Part shown: one piece after another, positions 22,529 to 37,812 of the stretch
Numbering within the stretch: position 1 is the first letter of the stretch
Layout: every line of letters begins with the position of its first letter
Source: Rhynchosporium graminicola
Lineage: Eukaryota; Ascomycota; Leotiomycetes; Helotiales; Ploettnerulaceae
Assembly: GCA_900074885.1 (NCBI GenBank)
Contig: FJUW01000005.1
Location: 774,242 to 838,241, forward strand
Direction: 5' to 3'
DNA: 64,000 nucleotides
The notes under the pieces: model-generated
The model's database searches: none
What the model was told of the DNA's origin: nothing
What the model saw: the letters and a program-made list of their open reading frames with translations, nothing else
Translations under genes and position numbers: made by a program

Positions 22529-24444
22529 ATGAACCAACAACCATTTCAGCAAAATAAGGGCACCGGCACCGGACAGACAGCTACTGGGCCTCTCCCACCT
22601 AGATCTCGAATGAGTCTTCATGAAATGCTCAACCATGATCCCCCCCAGCAAACGCAGCAATATGCGCTCCCCGATCCGCTGCCAAATAGCCATACAAATT
22701 CCGCTGCTCCTTTCAATTCCCTAAGCCGAACTCCTTCGGTGTATAAACCTAGTACTACTGAGAATGCGCAAAACTCTATTCCTAGACTCCCCGAGATGGA
22801 AATTTATGAGGGACACGCAGCACACCCTCCGGCTCCTCCTTTGATGTCCGTTCACAATAATAGTATCACCAATAGCAGTTGAAACCCAGCTCCAGGGTTG
22901 CCTCAGCTACCCCCATTACCCCCATACGTCCCCCTCTCAGACATTCTCGCAAACCACTGGGACGATCCGTCACAATACCGTCATTTCAATCACGATTATC
23001 CTCGCCGGCCGGACCAAGCCATCAGTCACAGGTCTCTGGCCGGTAAGTCATGCAGACTTCAGACTCTCGCGAGCTTTGATATAGACAAATTCACTTTCAC
23101 CTTTAGCTTCACTACATGGATTGTCTTGCTTCTCATCGTTTCGGAGAACGTCTTCGAAGGGTTCGACGATCTATACTAACAGAACAAACAGAGCCTTCCT
23201 TCCATATAACGCCTGGACCACTTGCACCACCAACAAGTGACTTCTTTTTGGCCGCTAATCCTTCTCGACTTCCTGCTATGGTTACAGCACAGCCATACCA
23301 TTGGACCCACACTACTATGCAAATTCTACCTCTACTAACAGTGTGATCTATGCCTGGAAATAATAGACAATAAGTCTGCATACTTCCCATTCCGTTTCCC
23401 ACTTTGTGATGACTCCCAATATTGTGTTATGTGCTTGAAGAGCTGGTTCATCGATGCATGCAAAAATGAGTCAAAAATGCCTCCTAGATGCTGCAATGTC
23501 ATCCCGCTGTCTGTGGTCAAGAGGCACCTGACAGCTGAAGAGGTAGGACACCTCAATTGGGTTTACTGGCTAGGTATAAATATTGACACATGTAGATTGA
23601 CCTTTAAAAATCGAAGCTCGAGGAATGGAGTACTCCTAACAAACTATACTGCCCAGTTCCTACTTGCTCGGCTTTTATACATCCGCGACTTTACCAAAAG
23701 CAAACGAAGAGCTTACCTCCCCAAGCAGAGCACAGGACGACCGGGACCAGTGATTCAACGAGTCCTCAAGCTCCCACGACAGAAATTGAAATCAATAATA
23801 CAAAATGTCCAACATGCTCAGTTGAAGTTTGCACGAATTGCCGCACATTCGCCCACGATGGATATTGTACAGACGATCTGGACCCAGCTCTTGCCGCAAA
23901 GCTCACGAAATGGAAAATCAAGCGCTGTCCCGGATGCCGCACTGGCGTCCGTAAAGTTTACGGCTGTACTCAGATCGAATGTCGATGTGGTTATCATTTC
24001 TGCTTCGAATGCCTCGGAGAAATCAATATCTGCGGTGGCGGCTGCGAGAACAGTGGACCAGAAGATACCAGCTTCTCAGACGATGGCTATTACGAAGGTG
24101 ATGGCCATGTATTCGGGCCGGAACCGAATCAAAATTTCAACCCTGGCTGGGACTGTGTGCATTTGATGAGACCGCCTCCTGCCAATTTCCCGCTGGAGGC
24201 TGAATGTCAACGTTGTTTACAGACGGTCCAACATACTCACTTGATTGTGCCGCGGAACCGCAAGTCGAATCAGGCTTCTTTGCAGGAGAATGGAGGTGAA
24301 GAGGGAGATTCGGCACTAGAGGCTCTTGAGACTCTTAATTCGCAGGAGGCGTGGCAGTGTACGAGGTGTGCGATGAATCTCTGTAGCGATTGTAGTAAGC
24401 TTGTGCAGCAAAGCGATACACAGAGCTCTTCACCACGAGACTAG
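22529..24444 (+). CDS. RBR (RING-IBR-RING) ubiquitin ligase-like protein, with in-frame TGA
   Basis: Exons 22529-23042, 23192-23280, 23342-23542 and 23617-24444 join in one frame (544 codons), but codon 118 is TGA (22880-22882). The Pro-rich N-terminal text continues smoothly across the stop (HNNSITNSS, then NPAPGLPQLPPLPPY). Either a weak 57-nt intron (22850-22906, GTTCAC donor) removes it or the gene is broken. The first zinc module is CDLCLEIID ... CVMCLKSWF ... RCC. An IBR-like module follows (LYCPVPTCSAF, KCPTCSVEVCTNC). RING2 reads RCPGCRTGVRKVYGCTQIECRCGYHFCFEC, written here in two parts: RCPGCRTGVRKVYGC and TQIECRCGYHFCFEC. The Cys of VYGC is at the position of the catalytic cysteine that accepts ubiquitin in RBR ligases. 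Substrates are unknown. A downstream Cys-rich tail (CQRCLQTV, CTRCAMNLCSDC) may form one more zinc site. Confidence 0.65.
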
Positions 24445-25359
24445 GAGAAGAGAAAGTCCCAAAAGCGAGAAGTCAAATTCACGAGAACATTTCTATTGGC
24501 TTCAAAACTAACGTGATAGCTCAAAGTCACGAAAGTTCTCGATAACTTTGAACATCGACACGTCAATCGGACAACCTGAAGCCACGGCCCGCAAGACTTT
24601 TTGTCCAGTGATTTTTGAAACCGCACACATATTTTGTGATTTCTACAATAAGACGAGTCGACTGGTCTCGTTTCAACGGAGATGGGTTCGCTCAACAATG
24701 CATGAGAAAGCAAAGGCTAGATAGATAGTTCCGATCTCTGGCAATTTAAATTTATTATCGAGTAACATTTGAGACGTAAGGTATATCTAAAAGCGCGAGC
24801 TATGACGTACCGTGCATTATCTGACTATGTGAGTGAAAGTATGTACTGTAGGTGCATAGTTGTGTAAATACGAAGTCGTTGACCAATTTGGCCAGTGCTG
24901 CTCGCTTCTCTCAGGGCCGGACGTATGGCCATATATACTAAATATCGATCGAGGCTATGCATATAGTACGAAGCCGTTTTTAGAAAGGGAAGTCGATATC
25001 TTGATTTTGTAATATGATGATGATGTGATTCAGGATAGCATAGCAGCATTGTCGAAAAAACCCATAGTCGTGGGACGTGAATTACCGAACTTGTTTTCAG
25101 CACATGAGCCGGTGTGTCGGCAGGATATTTTCGATACAAGAGTTTGGTTTGATTACCACTAAGACTATGACAACGCGCTACGTATTATACTTTAAAAGAG
25201 TAGATACAGTTGCCGGATAAACCTTCGCGTGAGAACCTAGAAAGAAGTACAGAGCGCCGTGCTCAACTCGCTAAAATCAAAACAGGCCATGATTCCACAT
25301 CCTCCTACAACAAGGTACCTTTTCATACACAACACGCGAAAATAAAACTAGTTATCCAT
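24445..25359. other. Intergenic, no gene seen
   Basis: AT-leaning sequence between the convergent RBR and CFEM-like genes. Short frames only. Confidence 0.5.
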
Positions 25360-25983
25360 CTACAAAAGTGCGCCCATCAACCCCACAACACCCATCAACA
25401 CACTCCCAGCCCCAACAACACCCTCTCTCACCGCACCACTCCCCGACTGCGTCGGGCTCGCAGCTGCTCCTCCTGACGTAGTGGCCGTTCTCACACTGCC
25501 AGTACCCGACGTCGTTTGGGCGGGCATAGTGCCTGACTGAGTAGTAGTCGCGGTAGTGGAAGCAGAAGCGCGGGAGGTAGGGGAGCTTGTTGAGGAAGGG
25601 TAGATGGATGCGTTGGCGCAGTAAGTGTCTTTGCTGTTTTGGGCCGTGGGGATCGTTGGGTCGTTGACGCAGCCTGAGGCTGTGTAGCAGCTGGGGGGTT
25701 GTCAGTACGTGCCTCTTCTTATGGGTTTGCGAGGAATGGAGGAAGGTGGGTAAAGTGATTTGGGAAAGACATACGTCAAGACATCATTCCACTTCTGACA
25801 CAAACAACCCCAATCCGTCGATCCGCAGTCCGCGACGATAGCTTTAGTAGACGCGACGCACGAATCTAGGACTCCTCGACCGGCACATTCTGTTGATGTA
25901 ACTGGTTTGGAGGAGAAACTGACTGTTGAGGACGCTGTCGCGAGGGAAAGAAGCAGCGAAACTGGGAGAAGGGAGAGCTGCAT
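25360..25983 (-). CDS. CFEM-like, GPI-anchored cell-surface protein
   Basis: Two exons, 25775-25983 and 25360-25690, give 179 aa. A signal peptide (MQLSLLPVSLLLSLATASS) is followed by a region with eight cysteines (ECAGRG, DSC, ADC, WGCLC, TCYTASGC, DTYC). This matches the eight-Cys pattern of CFEM domains, although the spacing is loose. A Ser/Thr/Ala-rich stalk and a hydrophobic C-terminus (GAGSVLMGVVGLMGALL) preceded by small residues predict GPI-anchor attachment. CFEM proteins sit in the fungal wall or plasma membrane; some bind haem, others act in adhesion or host contact. Which applies here cannot be told. The intron (25691-25774) falls inside the cysteine module. Confidence 0.75.
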
Positions 25984-26950
25984 GTTGTAATTCCGCTCTG
26001 ATTGAAGTCTCTGAGATGAGAGAAGTATTGGGATGAGCGAGGTCGAGTGAAGTAAACACAGGTAAATATTGACACAGATATATCGATAGAGATAAGAATA
26101 TTCGAACAGGCACGTATAAAGAAGAAGCTCAACTCAACAAAGGAGAACTTTGGAAAAAGAAGAAGCAAGGGGACAGCACGCTACGATACGACATCTTTAC
26201 GTGCAGGGTTGCTCGGACAATAATCCCCTTCTGGATGAAATCTCAGATGCAAGTGAGGATACTCGCTTATTGGTCTCGTAGATGTGATTGGGCAATTCCG
26301 CTCGAAGATGTCCACGGTGGAGTGCGGTAAGCCTAGGCGCATGGTCAGCTCCTAGCAACCACGGATAAAAGTCTGGGGTCTGGTAGGAATGGAAAGGATG
26401 AATGCGATAAGCTTAGATGTTAAAACTCTGCTCAACGAGGAAGTAAGCTTAAATCTAGTTCCAAAATTGTTCCAGCACATGGTTAATGCGAGGAAAGAAG
26501 CTCGCAGTAAGGAGAAACAAGCTGGGATGAGTGAACACGAACTGAGCAGAGGGATGCTGAGAGCGCTTGCAGCTGCAATCTGCGCATAATTAAACCCCTG
26601 ATTTCCCTAACATCAGCTCCGAACTTGCTTGATATACACTCCAATATCTCCATAATTGATGGCGCGGGCCGATAACGAAAGAAAGACAAGAAACTGCTCT
26701 TGATTACGTTCCAGGAAAATACAAATTCAGTTTACCATTAATCGAAGAGATTTCATGCAGGAACACCAATCTTTTCCTTTTGGTGGGATCTAAATACAGG
26801 TGAAACCTCGATTCAAAAGTCCAATAATTTGACCATGCCAGAGCGTATGTATGACGACACCACCCAAAGCTCCCTCGAGGTCAACTCTTCTGCGGACTTC
26901 CTTCTGCGCAGAAAACAAAATCGTGATATAAAATAGAGAAGCGTGTCCAA
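25984..26950. other. Intergenic, one doubtful small ORF
   Basis: The promoter side of the CFEM-like gene and the 3' side of the HECT ligase gene. A 66-codon ATG frame at 26389-26589 (+) has a plausible helical composition (KLFQHMVNARKEARSKEKQ), but I recognise nothing and found no splice partner. Confidence 0.4.
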
Positions 26951-29698
<2,748 letters not shown>

Positions 29699-31026
29699 TG
29701 TAGGGAGAAGCCAGACGAAGCTGACGCTGCTGTGTAGCCTTCAGCGATAAATCTGCGAGGAGCTGCTGTAATATCGATTCAGAGGTTGATGCAGTCGAGT
29801 CGTCAAGAAGTAGCAGCACGGCGTTGATGGGGCTGTGCAAGCGACAAAGTAGGCGACGCTGCCAACCACAGGTTCTGATGTAGAGTTGGTCAATGATTGT
29901 CAACCTATTGTAATAGTTACATCGGACCAGGAGTCCTGGATTCACAGCGTGTGGTCTCGCATCAACCAGAGGTTTCGTATCTTCGAGTAATAGGTGTCGA
30001 GCAAAGAGAGTTTGTCTGGAGGTTGATGAGGCGAGGACCAGGAGCCAGGACCCCCGCTAAAATGCCTGAGGATCAATGATGCAAAAGCAGGGGCTGCGGG
30101 ATGACTGGAGGCGAGGCTGTAAAAATAGATAGACGATCCCTGATAGGAACATACATTTCTCAATGTTGGATTTGACGAGATGGGCACCGCATTTGGGCAC
30201 AGTCTGACATGCTGACTCGCTGTGCATGCACGGAAGATCTGGAGTCTAAGATATGGCGTCAAATTGTACCTTTGAAAGCCCCTCACGTGAGCATAAAATG
30301 AGTGCTTGAAACTGTCATGAAGCGGGGAATAGCTAGACTGCTGGGTAAGGGACATGGAAGAGCTAATTTGTATAGAAGAAGTTCTAGAACAGTTGAGTGG
30401 AGCATTACTCGGCTCGGTCTCTCGGGTCGATATCAACTGTGGGCAGGAGTTGAGAGACTTGAAGAATAAGGAGGCGAACGGACCGGATGGTTGTTAATGA
30501 TGACTATTATGCATTCGAGTCTAGTAAATCCTTCTATCACAACGTCAGAGGCATGCTGCTTCAGAAAGCTTGACCGCTAATATTGCATCGCGGATCACTA
30601 AGTGAGTACTGTTTAAATCAGGAAAATGTTTTAGGACATTGTCTAGAATCTTATCGGTCATAGATCCAGCTAGACTCATTAGTCAGGTGCAGTCAAGAAT
30701 GAAAAGAAGACGAGTTCACTGAAATCATAGCTAACTTCAAAAGTAAGAACATTCATTTCGCCATTTCCATAATGCAGTGAAGTAGAGCCTTCAATGGCAA
30801 GCTCCTCAATGACGCCGTTGCCATTTAGTATCTCAAGAGTAGAGAAATCACAAATGCCAATGTAAAATCCCTCAACCACTTGTTTTGGCGAAAGATCAGA
30901 CACTCCTATCATCTATGCCAAATCACGCCAGCCATAGACCATCTACGTACGCTTTCCAACCACATCCACCATCCAACGTGACCCTCCACCTGGGAGCCCT
31001 TGGGATAGATCATCAGCCCTGATCTA
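29699..31026. other. Intergenic with a doubtful 77-codon ORF
   Basis: The region upstream of the HECT ligase and downstream of the Pab2-like gene. An ATG frame at 30679-30912 (-) reads like protein (EELAIEGSTSLHYGNGEMNV) and lies just 3' of the Pab2-like stop. It has no recognised domain; it could be 3'UTR or a gene remnant. Confidence 0.35.
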
Positions 31027-31929
<903 letters not shown>

Positions 31930-33624
31930 CTTTAATGCGGTACAAGATGAGAGCTATGTTCTGGAAGTTTGCTGAGGAGATGCAAAGAACGGCTAGAGTT
32001 GGAAGTAGCGGTAGAAGCAGTTAGGTCTAAAAAGAAGGTATTAGCAAATTGTGAGACAATTGATTGAGTGAGTTTGAGTTTGATTCTGCTCGAGAGGTGA
32101 ATGTCAAACTGTACTCCTCGAGTTGGCGTTGTGTCAACACAAATCCTGCCCGTCGCAGCCTCTTAAAAAATCACAGAACAGGCCAGAGTATCTCAACCTT
32201 GGCGAACGGAGTCGTGGAGAAGTTAGAGTGGTACACACCAGGAAATATCTCGAAAAAATACTCAATGGAAATTCAAGGCTGATGGTGCTGTAAAAGAAGT
32301 AGTAGATACTTGGCTTCGATATGGCAAGGCTGCAGATGAGGTGCAGGCCAGGAGCCCTTTTTCGTCATTCTAGGACTGGCGCCAAGCATAAGGGTCAAGC
32401 GGCGGGACAATAAATTATCCACCTCGAGGCTGAAGGCCCCTCCCCTTCCCAAAATCATAACCAATTCGAGATTCTGAACCATTCATTCATTGAATCACAA
32501 CTCAAGACAGGCGTTAATGCCCGAAAAGTTTCTTTATACAAACGAAGCCTATCCTGATAAAATTCACGATAGCATAACGACGAAACAACCCCCTTGGTTT
32601 CTAGATCAACGATGAAAGCTGTGCGCCTCGGGTGCAACGACCTTCAAATCCACTGACTCTTCCCAGTTGCCCTTCTCACAATCAACAGACAATAGGTACT
32701 CCTATCCTTCTGGGACTATGTACGCGGTAGCAAAACCCTTCGGGTCCAGCATCTGCCCTCCCAGCAATTCTCACACTCGAGATTCACCCCCACTACGATT
32801 ATCCATACCTATTCAGCTCCTCGAGTCCTCGGGCAACTCGCAGACTTCCTCACCGCATCCTGACCGAAACAAAGGCATTCTTCCAACCCAACATCCAACC
32901 AAACCCAATGAGATAGCAGCGCTGGCATACCATATTCGGTATCAGTACTTTTTATTCCTCTTTCAGGTTAATGGTGCCTCTTCGTGTTTATGTCGCTGTT
33001 TATGATTTCAGGAAGATCATTTCTTTCTATTACTACCAATATCGATCTATCTTTCGTTCTTCCTGTTCTCCCTTTCCCGATAGCTCTGCGTATCAAATCT
33101 CCTGAAAGTTTTTCAAGTCGCGTCCCAGTGGACAGAACGCAGGTATGATAACCAGGGATAGAAGGTCAAGGGACGTGTATCAGGACGAGGGCTGGATTGG
33201 ATGGTGAGGTCTATTTACTTCCCATCACTATCACACATCATCGATCCAGAATTTCTGGTGATGAGTTGTACTCTCACAGTTTTATCAGTACAGTCCAGCC
33301 CACTGAGTCCATTGTGTCACTACAGCATGACTCATCTGGATCAGAAGTTGCAGTAACATCTCGCGTCGTTGCATTGCTACCAGACTAGTTTCTGCTACCT
33401 AAGCATGCTTCAGTCTGAAAACTCTGTAATTCTGTGTCTTGTGTGTCTATCATACATAAAATATCTAACGAAGAGAAAGGTAGTGTTTCAAGTAAGCTTT
33501 TTGCGTGTATTATCGATGCGCCAACATAGCTCGGCCACGAGCTTTAAAACGTAGAGCGCTAAACATCGCAGTGTTGACTCTCGTCATTTCAGTTCTTAAT
33601 TCTTCACCCCAGTGGAGAATTTCT
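31930..33624. other. Intergenic, doubtful ORF at 32667-33005 (+)
   Basis: This 1.7 kb lies between two minus-strand genes. A 112-codon plus-strand frame contains TQHPTKPNEIAALAYHIRYQ and a Ser/Pro-rich N-terminus. It could be an exon of an unrecognised gene, but I could not extend it by splicing. Confidence 0.35.
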
Positions 33625-35445
33625 TCAAGCATTCCGCGATCGTTTATCACGACCGGCCTCCTTGACCGGACTCACAAAGGATACGTGCTTGTCCTCTTTC
33701 TTAATGATGCTGCTGGCTCGATCTCTCAGTACAGTTCTTGGGATGACCTTTTCCATACTGTCATCATCAATGTTGATCTCGGCGACATCGCTGTCTTCAT
33801 CCTCATCTGCTGAGCTTGTACTGGCAGCGTCATCCCCTTCATCGTACTCTCCGTCATCACTGACCAGACTCGGAGCGTTGTTGCTTGCGACAGTGTTCGG
33901 ACTCAACTCGATGATCGAAGGTCCATCCAGCATGTCAATGTCCATGTCGTGGCCAGTACCGTCAAAGTGACTATCGGAAAAGCGACAGCTAGGTCTTGCT
34001 TGACTTGTAGTATCAATTACTGGTGTCTCATGGAACATTCTTGATGAGATGCCACTCATTCCAGGTTGTCGGCCAAGTCTACCATCAATACCCTTGCTGC
34101 TGCTTGGCCTTCCCAGAGGGCCAGGCAATACGCCGGGGCGAGCGGGCATACGTACAACAGGAGGTGGGGAATTTGTACCATCAAAGCCCATGGGCTGCTT
34201 GCCTATATTGACTTGTTCTTCATCGCTACTGTCAGATTCATGGTATTCTTCAAAAGTGACTTGCGTCTTTGCTTCGTGGACTAGTTCTTCGAGATTACCG
34301 CCAAACCCTCTGCTACGCATCAAAGCTGAGAGGTGAGGTGTGGAAGCAGAAGGAACAAAGTTTGCGTTGGGTGGTACTGGGGGAGAAGCCATCGATGTTG
34401 TGCCCGAAGGACTGCTTCGCTTACAGGCATCCATGGACGAATGAATGCGCGATAGGAGAGCGGAGTATGCTGCCTTGTCATATGGCGCACTTCGGACCAT
34501 TGGGTGTACACCTGGTGCAAGACTGGGAGCTCTCTCCTCGCCAATCAGATGACCAGCTTCATCGAACTCGGCCGGGTGGCCACAAGCTACAGCAGCCTCC
34601 TCGTGGCTCTTGAAATCGCGACGATGAGAGATGCGGCAATGATTGATGAAGCCTTGAGTACTTGAAAAGTCGTGGCGTTGACAATCGATGCAGATGAGCT
34701 TGACCATTACGCCATCCCCTCGCTTGAGTACACAAGGGCCAGCCTTTTCTTTGACTGGGGGATAGCCACTGGGGAGTGCCTGGAGTTTCTGACTCGCAGT
34801 ACCTCTATGAGATCGAGATTTGCTTGAGAAAGTACTGCCCTCATTAAAGCTGTTTCTGGTCGAGCGAGCATCAGGTACAGACTTCCCAGCACGTGAACCT
34901 TCTGAGCTTTCAACTACGACGCCATCGAACTTGGGATCTGGAATGAGCCACTTGGTGTAGTGTCTTGAGTAAGGACCATCAGTGACTCCAAAAGGAGGAG
35001 CCCACTGGGGGACACGGTCTCCGTAACCTACAGCTGGACCTGTACCGTTACTGACATCCTCCGATGAAACAGGGTTTGGCACTGTGGGCGGGAAGGGAAT
35101 CAAATGACAGCGACGCAACTGTTCCAAAGCAGCTTGACATTTGGCAAGTTCCTGGTTGATCAGGCGTAACTCGTTGTGCTTCAACAGAATCTCAAGGCTG
35201 AATTGAGAATCGATAGCATCACGTATCTGACTCCTGGAATCGACAAACTCCGGAGTCGTATTCACCGTCTCCTCACCATTGAGATCCATTACGGGTTCAC
35301 TCGTAACAGAACTTGGTTTACTTCGTTTGGCTTCAGGCACATCCGTTTCCTCCATGCCGGACATACCCTCGTCGAGACTGCTCATCCTCCGCTTTCCCAG
35401 ACCCGCCGCCGTGATCTCTACCACGGGACGAGTGGCATTTGCCAT
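33625..35445 (-). CDS. AHC1-like C2H2 zinc-finger protein (putative ADA complex subunit)
   Basis: An intronless 606-aa frame. I choose the ATG at 35445 (MANATRPVVEITAAGLGKRR), although the frame stays open upstream to 35610. A helical segment (SQFSLEILLKHNELRLINQE, then LAKCQAALEQLRRC) precedes one zinc-finger-like element, LICIDCQRHDF ... FINHCRISHRRDF, followed by the conserved AAVACGHPAEFDE. The rest is low complexity, with an acidic C-terminal region (DEDEDSDVAEINIDDDS). The coiled helix plus this variant finger resembles fungal Ahc1-like proteins, which in yeast belong to the Gcn5-containing ADA histone acetyltransferase complex. The assignment is from memory of family pattern and is moderate. 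Confidence 0.72.
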   Translation of the reverse strand: MANATRPVVEITAAGLGKRRMSSLDEGMSGMEETDVPEAKRSKPSSVTSEPVMDLNGEETVNTTPEFVDSRSQIRDAIDSQFSLEILLKHNELRLINQELAKCQAALEQLRRCHLIPFPPTVPNPVSSEDVSNGTGPAVGYGDRVPQWAPPFGVTDGPYSRHYTKWLIPDPKFDGVVVESSEGSRAGKSVPDARSTRNSFNEGSTFSSKSRSHRGTASQKLQALPSGYPPVKEKAGPCVLKRGDGVMVKLICIDCQRHDFSSTQGFINHCRISHRRDFKSHEEAAVACGHPAEFDEAGHLIGEERAPSLAPGVHPMVRSAPYDKAAYSALLSRIHSSMDACKRSSPSGTTSMASPPVPPNANFVPSASTPHLSALMRSRGFGGNLEELVHEAKTQVTFEEYHESDSSDEEQVNIGKQPMGFDGTNSPPPVVRMPARPGVLPGPLGRPSSSKGIDGRLGRQPGMSGISSRMFHETPVIDTTSQARPSCRFSDSHFDGTGHDMDIDMLDGPSIIELSPNTVASNNAPSLVSDDGEYDEGDDAASTSSADEDEDSDVAEINIDDDSMEKVIPRTVLRDRASSIIKKEDKHVSFVSPVKEAGRDKRSRNA

Positions 35446-36214
35446 TTTGAAGTGTTCCGGTCCATTGACCACGTCGTCGCATCTCCTGGACTCAGTGATC
35501 CAATTAGTAAGTCGGAACATTCGCAGGCACTTTTGGTCCAAGTCCGACCGCGACAGTAGCGCGATCCGTCGCTGATGGAGATATTTGTTGATAGGAAGTG
35601 TGCGCGACAACCTATCTCACCCTCATGGGGTGGTGGTGAGGTTGTGGTTGTTGATCGCCGGCTGTCAATCTGGCGATGATGCACTAGCGCCGGGATGTTT
35701 CGCTGACGTCGATTGCGAGTGCGTGAGCCCCTTTTTTGAAAAATCCGCAAAAGTCACCCGAACAACGTAACGTACAGGTGCGCAATAATGTACAAGAAAG
35801 AAATCAATTACAAGTCGCGAGGAGTGAATGCCGAGCGACAAAAGAAGATCCGAAGATCGAATGTTGCCGTGGCGGCGTGGAGAAAAGTGTGGTTGAGTGA
35901 GTTAGTTGTGTTTTGCGCTGCGACGGGGGAAATGGCGCGAAGAGGTAACTTGATGACGAGTCTCTGGAGGCCAACAAAGGCAAGAGAAAGTCGGATGGAT
36001 GTATTACAAAGGTCGAAAGAGTCATAAAGGGGGCGTGGGTGAAAGTAGGAAGCAGGCCAGACCAGACCAGGCCAGGCCAGCCAGATAGATAATTAAAACA
36101 GAAAGAAGTTTCGGAAGAAAAGGGTCGCAGTCGTGCCGGTGTTGAGAGGGACTGGAAGGGAGATGGACAGTGAGTGGGAAGGAAGGAGGTATGTTGCGTG
36201 CAGTGGTAAGGGGA

Positions 36215-36240
36215 GGGAAGGGAAGGGAAGGGAAGGGAAG
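36215..36240. repeat. (GGGAA)n microsatellite
   Basis: About five GGGAA units, followed by a G-run. It is part of the repeat-rich 35.7-40 kb interval. Confidence 0.85.
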
Positions 36241-36601
36241 GGGGATTGAGGAGGGATGGAAGGAGTTCGGGCGGCGTCGTGGAATTTGCTCAGAGAGTTG
36301 GGCGGACAGGAGTGGGAGTGGGAGTGTGAGTGTGTGAGTGTGAGTGTGAGTGGGGCAGTGGGGCAGTGGGGCTCTAGCCTCTCTTGGCGGAATGAGTACT
36401 TAGTATGAGTGTGCGTCTGGTGCAGCACCTGGGCGGGCTAGGCAGGGAAGCAGGGATCACTGACGCCGCGGGGACAGGGATCGAGCTGGGAGGAAAGGCG
36501 TGGGTGGGATGGGACGCGGACGCCTTGGGATCACTTTTGGGGAATTCTGGCGTCGAGCGTGTGGCTGACAAGTGATTGGCTAGCTGCGCTGGGGCTGGGG
36601 T

Positions 36602-36630
36602 GGGCTTGGCTTGGCTTGGCTTGGCTTGGC
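36602..36630. repeat. (GGCTT)n microsatellite
   Basis: Five GGCTT units plus a partial unit, in the same interval as the GGGAA array. Confidence 0.85.
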
Positions 36631-37787
36631 AGAACTGGAGATGTGGTCTTTCCATCTCGGTTGGACTTCCGTTGCCAGGTATAAATAAATCTGCTTGTGC
36701 TAAGTACGGAAGGTACAATACCTACCTACCTACCGTGATGGCATCGGTGCGGTGCGTCCAGTGCGTACACGCTGCCGTGCGATGATTGGCGCGCGCATGA
36801 AATGTCCGACCAGAGTTTGCTGGGAGGGGATGGGATAGGAGATCGATCTACTTGTACACTCACTCACTCACTCACTTGTATACTTGATTGAGTACCAAGC
36901 AGGGCAGAATCGTGGGAGGGATGCATATCAGTGTGCATCTGCATCTGCACCATCCTCACTCCGTACATGCATGCAGTGCGTGCCACTGATGCCAGGTAAG
37001 TATGAACTCTCCTCAGAATGTTGCTTTCCTTCCATGCCGTCGCGCCACATGTTCACTACCTACCCCATATTCTCACTGTTCTTTCTGTATGCATGATGTA
37101 TAAGAGGAGGCGAGGACACGGTTGGGTGGGTGAGAGGAGTCATGACCCAACTAACTCCCTTTCGGATAGTAGAATACTCCCTCATGTACAATCACGGCTT
37201 GCACATGCAGACAGACTTACTTGGTGGTGTCATAATCGACTCGATTAGTGCTGACTATGGATGTCGTGCTAATTATCTCATCCTCGATCTCACTCACCCT
37301 CGGATCCTCAAAGTAGAGCTATTCGAACGTAGTAGGTAGTCTCCTTCCGAAGGGAAGCTGCTTGGGGAACAACAACGGCTCGCTCGGTTTTCCAATCCTA
37401 TCCCGTATCTCTCACCCTCTCACTATCTATCGCGCGATGGCAAGCCTACCTATAGATGTCACAGCACGGAGAATACAAAGCACGGCCATCCAACCAGCAG
37501 AAGCAGGCCGCGCGGACTTCATCAGGCCAGAACTTCCAAAAGGAAATGCAAAGGGCATCGAAAACGGGGTATCTCTCTCCTGTATTTGTCGGGTTCGTTA
37601 TTTACCTCTCTATCCTTTCTTTCACATGTGCTAGTTGGAAAAACTACGTTAAAATTCACTTGTTCATCCTTCATCTAAACATCATCGCCGTCTGCCATTC
37701 GAACAAGAATAGACGAGCTCAACGGTCGAGGAGGGTCTGAGACCGTCACTCCGGTCCAATCACTCTAGACCCCTGCGTGTCTCTGTC

Positions 37788-37812
37788 TCTGTCTCTGTCT
37801 CTGTGTCTGTGT
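37788..37812. repeat. (GTCTCT)n microsatellite
   Basis: Four hexanucleotide units grading into GTGTCT. Confidence 0.8.

Noticed and set aside
36093..36718. Pro/Ser-rich minus-strand ORFs
   Set aside because: They come from translation of simple G-rich repeats on the other strand.
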